Below, in pieces: positions 1 to 6,354 of a stretch of DNA of 10,296 bases (position 1 is the first letter of the stretch; each line of letters opens with the position of its first letter). The translations under genes were made by a program, and so were the position numbers. Below the pieces are notes generated by a model. That model did no database searches and was not told the DNA's origin. It saw only the letters and a list, made by a program, of their open reading frames with translations. Origin of the DNA: Dehalococcoides mccartyi (GTDB taxonomy: Bacteria > Chloroflexota > Dehalococcoidia > UBA2979); the NCBI GenBank assembly GCA_945888895.1, contig CAMDAY010000062.1, forward strand, positions 1 to 10,296. Reading direction: 5' to 3'.

Positions 1-21
1 CCCCTCCCGGCGCGGGAGGGG
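1..21. repeat. GC-rich perfect hairpin at the left edge
   Basis: A perfect 9-bp stem, CCCCTCCCG (1-9) and CGGGAGGGG (13-21), closes a 3-base loop. No T-run follows on either visible side. It could be the end of an upstream transcription unit or a member of the GC-rich intergenic hairpin family seen again at 205-229, whose arms are similar. The pairing is seen directly; the role is inferred. Confidence 0.5.
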
Positions 22-40
22 TTCAGAGAAGAAGAACCAA

Positions 41-65
41 GTGTGAGGGGCGCAGCTCCTCACAC
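41..65. repeat. Stem-loop
   Basis: GTGTGAGG (41-48) pairs with CCTCACAC (58-65). A G-T and a G-C pair extend it to a 10-bp stem around the loop CGCAG (51-55). No T-tract follows, so a terminator role is uncertain. Confidence 0.45.
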
Positions 66-176
66 TCCCGGCGGAAGTCGACGTGGCCGCGTGAGGTCGG
101 TGCGAGTGATTCGGGCCGTCTGCACGGTGAGGTGTTGCTGCGAGGCGCGAAGCACGTTCGATCCGATCGGGGAGCC

Positions 177-195
177 CGAGGGGCGAAGCCCCTCG
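177..195. repeat. GC-rich hairpin with GAA loop
   Basis: CGAGGGGC (177-184) and GCCCCTCG (188-195) form a perfect 8-bp stem with the loop GAA. It lies 9 bases before the larger 205-229 hairpin, and the two may be parts of one repeat element. Confidence 0.5.
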
Positions 196-200
196 CCATT

Positions 201-239
201 CATCCCCCCTTCCCGCGCCGGGAAGGGGGCAGGGGGATG
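201..239. repeat. Large GC-rich inverted repeat
   Basis: The core is a perfect 11-bp stem, CCCCCTTCCCG (205-215) and CGGGAAGGGGG (219-229), with the loop CGC. CATCCCCCC (201-209) can alternatively pair with GGGGGATG (232-239), which gives a second register. The compact, almost pure C-then-G layout resembles REP-like intergenic elements of high-GC genomes. It could also be transcribed as a terminator of an upstream unit, but no T-run follows. Confidence 0.5.
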
Positions 240-300
240 GGCCGCCCTACGCAATCTCCTCGACGCCCTCGCCTCACTCGAGACCACGAAGCGCACCCAC

Positions 301-330
301 TTGCCGATGCGGGCACACATTCGCTAGGAT
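301..330 (+). promoter_or_regulatory. Candidate sigma-A promoter for rho
   Basis: TTGCCG (301-306, 4 of 6 to TTGACA) and TAGGAT (325-330, 4 of 6 to TATAAT) are separated by 18 bases. Transcription would start near 337, giving rho an untranslated leader of about 110 bases that contains the hairpin at 366-401. This is a sequence match only. Confidence 0.4.
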
Positions 331-365
331 GAAGCCCAGCACCGCGTTCGCGGCTTGCTCCTCTT

Positions 366-401
366 ACCGCCCCTCGTGATTCCTCAACGCGCCGGGGCGG
401 T
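366..401 (+). promoter_or_regulatory. Hairpin in the rho leader
   Basis: ACCGCCCC (366-373) and GGGGCGGT (394-401) form a perfect 8-bp stem around a 20-base loop, 47 bases ahead of the rho start codon. If the 301-330 promoter is used, this lies in the rho leader. Rho genes are known to be autoregulated through their leaders in several bacteria, so an attenuation or translation-control role is possible but not shown. Confidence 0.35.
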
Positions 402-448
402 GCGTTCAGAGTGCATCTTCAGGCTGCATTTCAAGACCAGGCACATCT

Positions 449-1909
449 ATGACCAGTTCTCCGCGTGGACGCGAGCTTGCGTCCTCTGATGCCGCGAATC
501 GACCGCGAGGTCGTCGCCCCGGTGGTAGCAGTGGTGGTGGTCGAGGCCGTCCTCGTACCGGTGGTGGTGGTGGTGGCGGCAACGGCCGCGCCCCTCAGGC
601 TGACGTCTCGCTGGAGTCGATGCCGGACATCGACCCCAGCGTCCCCGTCCTGAACATCTCCGAACTCGAGGACCGCTCACGCGACGACCTCATCGACCTC
701 GCCGAGGAAGAGTTCGAGATTGAGAACGCCGCAGGGTATGCGAAGAACGAGCTGATCTTCCGCATCCTAGAGGCCCAGGCCGAGCGCAACGGCACCATCT
801 TCTCCGGCGGTGTCCTCAACATCGTCGACGACGGCTTCGGCTTCATGCGCGGTGAGCGCCTGCTGCCCGGCCCGAACGATGTCTACGTCTCGCAGTCCCA
901 GATCCGGCGCTTCGGCCTCCGCTCCGGCGACTACGTCACCGGGCAGGTGCGCCAGCCCAAGACCTCCGAGAAGTACTACGGCCTGCTCCGCGTCGACGCT
1001 GTCAACGGCATCGATCCCGAGGAGGCCAAGCGCCGCCCGGACTTCGACAGCCTGACGCCGATCTTCCCGAACAAGCGTCTCCAGCTGGAGACCGCGCAGC
1101 ACGAGGTCGGCCAGCGCATGGTCGACTTGTTCTCGCCGATCGGTGGCGGCCAGCGCGGCCTCATCGTCTCCCCGCCGAAGGCCGGCAAGACGATGCTGCT
1201 GAAGTCGATCGCCCACGGCATCGTGCAGAACCACCCGGAGGCGCACCTGATGGTGCTGCTGATCGGTGAGCGCCCCGAGGAAGTCACCGACATGCGTCGC
1301 TCCGTGCGCGGCGAGGTCATCGCCAGCACCTTCGACGAGCCGGTGGAGGACCACACCCGCGTTGCCGAGGCCGCACTCGAGCGCGCCAAGCGGCTCGTCG
1401 AGGGCGGCACGGACGTCGTGATCCTGATGGACTCCATCACGCGACTGGCCCGCGCCTACAACACCAACATGCCGACCAGTGGTCGCACGCTCTCCGGTGG
1501 TATGGACCCGATCGCCCTCTACCCGCCCAAGCGCTTCTTCGGCGCCGCGCGGAACTTCGAGGAGGGTGGCAGCCTCACGATCATCGCGACCTGCCTCGTC
1601 GAGACGGGCTCGCGCATGGATGATGTGATCTTCGAGGAGTTCAAGGGCACCGGGAACATGGAGCTTCGGCTCACCCGCCGCCTGGCGGAGAAGCGCGTCT
1701 TCCCCGCCATCGATGTCCTCGGATCGTCCACCCGCCGCGAAGACCTGCTCTTCGACGCGGACGAGTTGCGCCAGGTCTGGCTGCTCCGCCGCATGGCCTC
1801 CATGCTGGAGGAGGACTCCTCGGACGCCGCGGAGCGCATCATCGACCGCCTGTCGAAGACGGCCACGAACACGGAGTTCCTGGGCACGCTTAAGACGGAC
1901 GTCATCTAG
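449..1909 (+). CDS. rho: Transcription termination factor Rho
   Basis: A 486-residue ring-forming, RNA-dependent ATPase that ends transcription of untranslated RNA. Residues 1-55 are a disordered Gly/Arg-rich extension with seven consecutive Gly at 38-44. The Rho N-terminal helical part (about 68-112) is followed by the cold-shock-like RNA-binding fold with GFGFMR (129-134) and DVYVSQSQIRRFGLRSGD (144-161). The RecA-like ATPase has a Walker A segment SPPKAGKT (241-248), GERPEEVTDM (273-282), a Walker B ending in D328, a Q-loop region GRTLSGG (345-351) and an R-loop EEFKGTGNMEL (396-406). The KRVFPAID segment (415-422) carries the region of the arginine finger. All core motifs are intact, so it should be active. 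It is longer than the roughly 420-residue E. coli protein because of the N-terminal extension. The ATG start has only a weak AGG (439-441) at 7-base spacing, but no better in-frame start exists before the conserved region. Confidence 0.97.
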   Translation: MTSSPRGRELASSDAANRPRGRRPGGSSGGGRGRPRTGGGGGGGNGRAPQADVSLESMPDIDPSVPVLNISELEDRSRDDLIDLAEEEFEIENAAGYAKNELIFRILEAQAERNGTIFSGGVLNIVDDGFGFMRGERLLPGPNDVYVSQSQIRRFGLRSGDYVTGQVRQPKTSEKYYGLLRVDAVNGIDPEEAKRRPDFDSLTPIFPNKRLQLETAQHEVGQRMVDLFSPIGGGQRGLIVSPPKAGKTMLLKSIAHGIVQNHPEAHLMVLLIGERPEEVTDMRRSVRGEVIASTFDEPVEDHTRVAEAALERAKRLVEGGTDVVILMDSITRLARAYNTNMPTSGRTLSGGMDPIALYPPKRFFGAARNFEEGGSLTIIATCLVETGSRMDDVIFEEFKGTGNMELRLTRRLAEKRVFPAIDVLGSSTRREDLLFDADELRQVWLLRRMASMLEEDSSDAAERIIDRLSKTATNTEFLGTLKTDVI

Positions 1910-1997
1910 CAGGCATGGCGGAGGTATCCGGCAACCGCGCTCATCGGCGGCGCAGTAGCTTCCTCGATGTCACCGGAATGACATGGCACGTACGAAT

Positions 1998-2025
1998 GCA
2001 GTGGACGCCGCAAGGCGTCCACTGT
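1998..2025 (+). terminator. Probable Rho-independent terminator after rho
   Basis: GTGGACGCC (2001-2009) and GGCGTCCAC (2014-2022) form a perfect stem closed by a GCAA tetraloop (GNRA type). Flanking A-T, C-G and G-T pairs extend it to 12 bp (1998-2009 with 2014-2025). A loose T-rich tail, TGCGTTTTGCG, follows. The stem is strong and the tail mediocre. It lies 88 bases past the rho stop and would separate rho from the peptidase gene. Confidence 0.65.
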
Positions 2026-2040
2026 TGCGTTTTGCGATGG

Positions 2041-2125
2041 GCAAAAGTTTGTGCAGATTCGCACAGATGTGCGTGGCGGGGGTTGCAAACCCCTCCAGAC
2101 AAGGTGGTAGGGTATCCAAGTCGGG
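2041..2125 (+). promoter_or_regulatory. Structured spacer ahead of the peptidase gene
   Basis: This short stretch carries three GTGC/GCAC blocks (2051-2054, 2061-2064, 2069-2072) that can pair alternatively, and a perfect stem GGGGTT (2079-2084) with AACCCC (2088-2093). TAGGGT (2109-2114) is a poor -10 candidate; TTGCAA (2083-2088) lies 20 bases before it, too far for a good -35. I could not match the stretch to a riboswitch class I know. Confidence 0.3.
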
Positions 2126-2227
2126 TTGGTTGTGAGAACGCGCACAATCGCGCGCTCATGGCGAGGGTCAGCCAATCAGCCGGGCGCGCGCGTGGTTCCC
2201 AGCCAACCGCGCCTCTGGAACAGAGCA

Positions 2228-3511
2228 GTGCTCGTCAGATCGGACGAGCCGGGAAAGAGCGCGACGTCTTCGAGTCATCGAAGGCACCGCGTCGTTACGG
2301 AGCCGCTCATCCAGGGAACGATCACCCCCGCGCACGGGCCGCGCCGTAGTCGCCGCCTGCTTCGCGCGAGGATCCACCCCACGGTTCTCGACACGCGCGC
2401 AGCACTGCGACGCCCGCTGGCGCAGTTCGGCTTCGTCGCCGCGATCTTTGTCTCCGTCCTCGGCCTCGGCTTCTTCCCGGTGAAGGTGACCACGGTCGCC
2501 GCGACGCCGAGTCTGCAGGCGAGCCGCCTGTCCCTTCCGGGACTCGCGGCCGTCGCGTCACCTGCAACCTCGGACGCGCTCGTCTCGCGCGCCGTCCCGC
2601 TGACACTGGTCGCACCGAGCTCGGCCACCGGCGGCGACGCGATGGTGCGCCCGCTTGAGGCGATCCCGCGCGGCGGCCAGCCCGCATCCACGTCCGGCAG
2701 CGATGGCGTGGTGCGCGCCGCCTCCGCGCAGAACGACCGCGTGCCGGTCTTCTTCGAATACAAGGTGCAGCAAGGCGACACGCTCTCGGGTGTCGCCTCG
2801 CGCTTCGGCATCCGATCCTCGTACGTCACCTGGAACAACGCCGACGTCACGAACGCTAACGCGCTGACCGTTGGCCAGACACTCCAGGTCCCGAGCGTCG
2901 AGGGCATCATCCACTCGGTCCGCCTCGGCGAGTCGGTGTCCGAGATCGCGCAGCGGTACGACTCCAACGCACAGGACATCATCGAGTTCCGTGCGAACGG
3001 CCTGCAGGGCGACCCGAACCGGCTCCGCGAGGGTTCGCAGATCCTGGTCCCCGGCGGCCGCAAGGTGGAGATCGCCGCGGCCATCACGCCGCCGCGCCAG
3101 CCCGCCGCCTCCGTCGCCACCGCCGTCACCTCGACCGTCGTCCCGAACAGCGTGTGGGCGTGGCCCGTCCGAGGCCTGCTGACCTCGTCGTTCGGCCCGT
3201 CGCACCCGCTCGGCATCGACGTCGCGATCCCGATCGGCACGCCGATCGTCGCGGCGAGCGCGGGCACGGTGTCGTTCGTCGGCGGTAACCCCTGCTGCTC
3301 GTACGGCTACCACATCATCGTCGACAACGGCGCCGGATACGAAACGCTGTACGCCCACCTCTCCGGCTTCTCCGTGAAGAAGGGCGACAAGGTGGCTGCC
3401 GGTCAGCGCATCGGCACCAGCGGCAACTCCGGCGCCTCCACCGGCCCGCACCTCCACTTCGAGCTCCATCGAGGTGGCCGCGTCCAGGATCCGATGCAGT
3501 ACCTCCCGTAG
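2228..3511 (+). CDS. Membrane-anchored LysM / M23-family metallopeptidase
   Basis: A probable cell-wall hydrolase or divisome-type LytM-domain protein. With this start it has 427 residues. A basic cytoplasmic tail (1-66) leads into one membrane segment (about 67-87), then an Ala/Ser/Thr-rich linker. Two LysM peptidoglycan-binding repeats follow at about 175-223 (starting near YKVQQGDTLSGVA) and 227-276 (VRLGESVSEIAQRY). The M23 domain spans about 312-427, with H326/D331 in HPLGID, H377 in YAHLSG, and H408/H410 in GPHLHFE. These are the expected zinc ligands and catalytic histidines, although the first His-Asp pair is spaced one residue wider than usual. A Cys pair (356-357) lies in the domain. 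The start is uncertain: the frame is open back to TTG 2126, with GTG at 2132, 2192 and 2228. I chose 2228 because GGAA (2217-2220) sits 7 bases upstream; a 461-residue form from 2126 is possible. It is flanked by terminators and so probably monocistronic. Confidence 0.9.
   Translation: MLVRSDEPGKSATSSSHRRHRVVTEPLIQGTITPAHGPRRSRRLLRARIHPTVLDTRAALRRPLAQFGFVAAIFVSVLGLGFFPVKVTTVAATPSLQASRLSLPGLAAVASPATSDALVSRAVPLTLVAPSSATGGDAMVRPLEAIPRGGQPASTSGSDGVVRAASAQNDRVPVFFEYKVQQGDTLSGVASRFGIRSSYVTWNNADVTNANALTVGQTLQVPSVEGIIHSVRLGESVSEIAQRYDSNAQDIIEFRANGLQGDPNRLREGSQILVPGGRKVEIAAAITPPRQPAASVATAVTSTVVPNSVWAWPVRGLLTSSFGPSHPLGIDVAIPIGTPIVAASAGTVSFVGGNPCCSYGYHIIVDNGAGYETLYAHLSGFSVKKGDKVAAGQRIGTSGNSGASTGPHLHFELHRGGRVQDPMQYLP
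2230..2249 (+). promoter_or_regulatory. Hairpin over the proposed peptidase start
   Basis: GCTCGTC (2230-2236) and GACGAGC (2243-2249) form a perfect 7-bp stem with a 6-base loop, directly over the GTG at 2228-2230. It could limit ribosome access if that codon is the start. If translation begins further upstream it is merely coding sequence. Confidence 0.25.
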
Positions 3512-3534
3512 TCCTCGACGAGGACACGTGTACG

Positions 3535-3567
3535 AGAAGAGCCGCCCGATGGGCGGCTCTTCTGTTT
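3535..3567 (+). terminator. Strong Rho-independent terminator after the M23 peptidase
   Basis: AGAAGAGCCGCCC (3535-3547) and GGGCGGCTCTTCT (3551-3563) form a perfect 13-bp stem with the loop GAT, followed by GTTTGT. It starts 23 bases after the peptidase stop codon. On the opposite strand the hairpin lacks a clear T-tract, so it is unlikely to be efficient for the minus-strand gene that ends at 3703. Confidence 0.85.
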
Positions 3568-3702
3568 GTGGTGCAGGCGGAGGGGGCCATGGTCGCGACA
3601 CGCGTTCGGGGTTCACCGTCTAGATGTGTTTCCGTAGCCGCTCCGGGGACGTTCGAATTCTCGCCGTCCTAGCGCAGGTGGCCGTCGTCGGGCCGCTGAG
3701 GG

Positions 3703-4347
3703 CTACGCGCGCGACTCGAGGGTCACGAGGCGGCGCTCCTCGCTGGTGGCGCGGCGCGCGATGGTGAAGCGTGACACGGGCGCCTCGGGTGTCAGGGAGA
3801 GCGCGGCGGCGAATGCCTTCAGCTGCTCGCCGTCGCCGGCGGGGTCGTAGCCGACCGGGATCGTGATCGTCGGCTCCAGCGCGCGGATCGCCTTCGCAGC
3901 CTCCACCGGCGTGAGGCCATCCTCGAGGCCGATCGGGATGATCACGATGTCGACGGTGGAGAGCAGGTCGAGTTGCTCCTTGGTCGGCTGCGTCCCCAGT
4001 CCCCCGAGGTGCGCGACGCGCAGATCCTCCGCCTCGAAGTGCCAGATCACGCTGCGCAGCGACTCCGGGTCAGCGCCCTCCACGGGGCGCAAGCTCGCGC
4101 GCGCGGACTCGATGAGCACCCCGCGGATCTCGTACTCGCCGGGCCCGTCGAGCACCATCGGCGCACCGTCCGTGGGAGCGACATCGGCGATGCCGTTTCG
4201 CATCGCGTCCTGGTGGCTGATGGTGATGATGTGCGCGTCCGGCCGTCCCATCGTGCCGCCGACGGACTTGTTGTAGGGATCCATCACCACGGCCGCGGCG
4301 CGGGTGCGAATGCGCGTGGCAGCGTGCCCCATCCAGGTGATGTCCAT
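3703..4347 (-). CDS. UlaG-like MBL-fold protein with degenerate metal motifs
   Basis: A 214-residue protein of the small metallo-beta-lactamase-fold family. Family features are the start ITWMGHAATRIRT with MDPYNKS (22-28), GRPDAHIITISH (34-45), GPGEYEIRGVLI (68-79), HLGGLG (113-118) and the DIVIIPIG strand (133-140). Related active-type members, as I recall them, have an SHDHPGH-like ligand motif, HLGDLG, and a late His in IPMHY. Here the corresponding segments read SHQDAMR (44-50), HLGGLG with D116 replaced by Gly, and IPVGY (163-167) with the late His replaced by Gly. H45 and H113 remain, so metal-dependent hydrolysis looks impaired or lost. The ATG is supported by GGAGG (4352-4356) at 4-base spacing. 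It is cytoplasmic, with no signal peptide. It is divergent from the neighbouring Cys-cluster gene. Its substrate or partner is unknown; fold assignment is confident, activity is not. Confidence 0.85.
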   Translation of the reverse strand: MDITWMGHAATRIRTRAAAVVMDPYNKSVGGTMGRPDAHIITISHQDAMRNGIADVAPTDGAPMVLDGPGEYEIRGVLIESARASLRPVEGADPESLRSVIWHFEAEDLRVAHLGGLGTQPTKEQLDLLSTVDIVIIPIGLEDGLTPVEAAKAIRALEPTITIPVGYDPAGDGEQLKAFAAALSLTPEAPVSRFTIARRATSEERRLVTLESRA

Positions 4348-4377
4348 ACGGCCTCCAGGGAATGATCCGGTGCTCTG

Positions 4378-4406
4378 ATCCTACCGGGGCCCGTCTCCCC
4401 CGGCTA
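4378..4406 (-). promoter_or_regulatory. Weak candidate promoter for the MBL-fold gene
   Basis: On the minus strand, TAGCCG (4401-4406) and TAGGAT (4378-4383) are 17 bases apart. The -10 hexamer is identical to the one proposed for rho. The -35 matches consensus at only 3 of 6 positions, so this is tentative. Confidence 0.27.
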
Positions 4407-4502
4407 GCGCACGAGCGGGAATAGCACGCGACGAACCTCGAGCACTGGCGCGACAGCAAGGGGGCGGTGGTTCACAATCTCCTGAAATCCGCAGGAGGAT
4501 AC

Positions 4503-5231
4503 GTGACGCTCAACCGCACACTCCGCCAGCTCCGCAACGCGCGCGACCGTCGCGATCCGGAGATCTACGACTACACGCTGGAAGGCGACGAAGGTCCGCC
4601 CGAGGGCGTCCGGTACATGACGCTTGCCGAGGCGCAGTCGCTGGAGTGCAACCTCTGCGGCCAGTGCTGCGGATCGGAGGAGGCCGACCTCGTCGGCTAC
4701 CCGCTCCGCCAGTACACCTTCGGCGGCATCGCTCCGCACCAGTGGCGTGCGCTGAACGGCGGACAGCCGCTGATCATCCCGCTCACCACCGCCGGAGTGG
4801 CGAGGACGTGGCGACCCGCCGATGCGGACGACGACCGCCCGCCGGCATTCCGGTGCGAGGCACTCAGTCACCATCCGGACGGGACCACGCGCTGCGGGCT
4901 CTGGCAGTCTCGACGGCCTCCGCCCTGCGATGCGTTCCCGGTGAAGACGAATTACTACCCGCGCGACCTGGAGCGTGGCGCGTACATCCTGCTGAACACG
5001 CAGTACCAGCGGCTCTGCACCTGGGTCGACACGCTGGTGTGCCCGGAGGACTCCGTGATCCTCAAGTGGCGTAGCAAGGATGGCACGTTGCGTCGTCGGC
5101 TCACCGACGCGCAGCGCACCTACGCCGCACGCGTGTTCCGCGAGGCGTACCGCGACGTGTTCTCGAAGGAGGGCCCGCTGCCGATGCGCGAGTGGCGGAA
5201 GGTGCGCGTCGAGGAAGCCGCCTGGCGCTAG
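4503..5231 (+). CDS. YkgJ-family cysteine-cluster protein (putative Zn/Fe-binding)
   Basis: A 242-residue protein with the hallmark of the YkgJ (UPF0153-like) metal-chelating family. A CxxCxxCC motif is at C49, C52, C55 and C56 (CNLCGQCC). The second half is RCEALSHH...RCGLWQSRRPPPCDAFP, with C118, C131 and C142, matching the family pattern of Cys, then Cys followed by an aromatic, then RP..C..FP. Two more cysteines lie at C172 and C180. There is no signal peptide or membrane segment, so it is probably cytoplasmic. The family is thought to bind zinc or an iron-sulfur cluster, and its reaction is generally unknown; I assign none. The frame is open back to GTG 4467, but GTG 4503 has an excellent AGGAGG (4493-4498) at 4-base spacing, which decides the start. 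It converges on the fabH-type gene, whose stop lies 3 bases past this one. Confidence 0.88.
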   Translation: MTLNRTLRQLRNARDRRDPEIYDYTLEGDEGPPEGVRYMTLAEAQSLECNLCGQCCGSEEADLVGYPLRQYTFGGIAPHQWRALNGGQPLIIPLTTAGVARTWRPADADDDRPPAFRCEALSHHPDGTTRCGLWQSRRPPPCDAFPVKTNYYPRDLERGAYILLNTQYQRLCTWVDTLVCPEDSVILKWRSKDGTLRRRLTDAQRTYAARVFREAYRDVFSKEGPLPMREWRKVRVEEAAWR

Positions 5232-5234
5232 GGA

Positions 5235-6320
5235 CTACGCCCGGGCGGCGAGGATGCCGGTCGGTAGGCCGGCGCGGGAGGCGCGGATGCCCGCCCACTC
5301 GACGACCATCGCGCTCCACGACAGGCCGCCGCCGAACGCCGCGAAAAGGACGCGGTCGCCCGGCTTCAGGCGCCCGTCCGCCTCGGCCTCTGCGAGCGCG
5401 ATCGGGATCGTGGCGCTCGAGGTGTTGCCGTAGCGGTCGACGTTCACGTAGACGCGCTCCATCGGCAGGCCGACGCGGTCGGCCATCGCTGTGATGATGC
5501 GGCGGTTCGCCTGGTGCGGCACGCACAGCGCGATGTCGTCCACGGTCAGACCCGCGTTGGTGACCGCCTCCATCGAGGTCTCGACCAGCGCATTGACGGC
5601 GTGGCGGAAGACCGAACGCCCGTCCATGACGATGCGCGCTTCTTCCCGCGCCAGGCCGAGCGCCGACGACGGGCTGGGTGCACCGGGTGTGCAGGGTCCG
5701 CTGGCCCAGAGCAGGTCGGCCTGCGATCCGTCCGAGCGCAGCAGCAGTGCGTTGATGTGCCCCGGTTCGCCCTCGACCGAGCGCTCCACGATCACCGCGC
5801 CGGCGCCGTCCCCGAAGAGCACGCAGGTGCCTCGGTCGGTCCAGTCAACGATGCGCGACATCGTCTCCGTGCCCACGACCAGCGCGCGCTGGGAGGTCCC
5901 GGCGGCGACGAACTGGACGGCCGTGCTCAGCGCTGACATGAAGCCGTTGCACGCCGCGTTCACATCGAAGGCCCCGGCGCGGCCCGCGCCCACGGCGTGC
6001 TGGATGCGCGTCGCCACCGCGGGGAACATCCCGTCCGGCGTGCAGGTCGCGGCGATCACGAGGTCGATGGTGGCGGGGTCGATCAGCGCCGACTCGATCG
6101 CCGCGAGACCCGCGCGAGTGCCGAGGGTGCTCGACGTCTCGTCCGGTCCGGCGATGCGCCGCTCGTGGATACCGGTGCGCTCCACGATCCACTCGTCGTT
6201 GGTGTCGACCATCCGTTCGAGCTCAGCGTTTGTCATCACGCGCTCGGGGACGTAGCGGCCGACGCCGGTGATGCGGGCCCCGTACCCGGTAGCCCCGTGC
6301 CCGGAAGCGGTGGGGGCCAT
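5235..6320 (-). CDS. fabH: 3-oxoacyl-ACP synthase III (FabH-type)
   Basis: A 361-residue ketoacyl-ACP synthase III, the thiolase-fold enzyme that condenses an acyl-CoA primer with malonyl-ACP to start fatty-acid synthesis, in the cytoplasm. The start region ARITGVGRYVPERVMTN (15-31) and NDEWIVERTGIHERRI (41-56) are typical. The catalytic Cys is C124 in NAACNGF, His is H269 in PHQANRR, and Asn is N299 in RYGNTSSAT. The His-Asn distance of 30 equals that in E. coli FabH. The glycine-rich end FAAFGGGLSWSAMVVEW (327-342) is followed by an unusual tail of about 19 residues. I chose the ATG at 6320 because AAGGGA lies 6 bases upstream. An upstream in-frame ATG (6395) would overlap the sigma-factor gene and add 25 non-conserved residues. 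It follows the sigma gene by 34 bases on the same strand, so the two are likely cotranscribed. Primer preference cannot be read from sequence, and a specialised KAS III-like role is possible. Confidence 0.93.
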   Translation of the reverse strand: MAPTASGHGATGYGARITGVGRYVPERVMTNAELERMVDTNDEWIVERTGIHERRIAGPDETSSTLGTRAGLAAIESALIDPATIDLVIAATCTPDGMFPAVATRIQHAVGAGRAGAFDVNAACNGFMSALSTAVQFVAAGTSQRALVVGTETMSRIVDWTDRGTCVLFGDGAGAVIVERSVEGEPGHINALLLRSDGSQADLLWASGPCTPGAPSPSSALGLAREEARIVMDGRSVFRHAVNALVETSMEAVTNAGLTVDDIALCVPHQANRRIITAMADRVGLPMERVYVNVDRYGNTSSATIPIALAEAEADGRLKPGDRVLFAAFGGGLSWSAMVVEWAGIRASRAGLPTGILAARA

Positions 6321-6354
6321 CGGCGATCCCTTCGCGCGCGTCGGCTGGCCGAGG

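Larger units (their letters stand above)
22..300. other. Gene-free intergenic stretch with GC-rich hairpins
   Basis: No convincing gene is present. Short open frames exist on both strands, but they read through the hairpin repeats, overlap each other and encode Arg/Pro-rich low-complexity peptides with no recognisable domain. The stretch holds stem-loops at 41-65, 177-195 and 205-229. No tRNA, rRNA or clear promoter was seen before 301. Confidence 0.6.

Noticed and set aside
156..164. GTTCGATCC, which resembles a tRNA T-loop
   Set aside because: The flanking bases do not form a 5-bp T stem, and no acceptor, D or anticodon arm can be built around it.
43..327. Overlapping short frames on both strands at the left edge
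   Set aside because: They translate the GC-rich hairpin repeats into Pro/Arg/Gly-rich peptides typical of spurious repeat-derived proteins.
767..1354. A 195-codon minus-strand frame inside rho
   Set aside because: It lies wholly opposite conserved Rho ATPase motifs. Its sequence is low-complexity and shows no family signature.
1915..2349. A 144-codon plus-strand frame after rho
   Set aside because: It reads through the terminator hairpin and into the peptidase gene in another frame. It has no domain and a poor composition.
3511..3531. GTCCTCG/CGAGGAC and ACACGTGT palindromes after the peptidase stop
   Set aside because: The first has a one-base loop and the second no loop, so neither is a good RNA hairpin. 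The adjacent 3535-3563 stem explains termination better.
2558..3616. A 352-codon minus-strand frame opposite the M23 peptidase
   Set aside because: The sense strand has clear LysM and M23 domains. The antisense product is Arg/Ala/Asp-rich and crosses the terminator.
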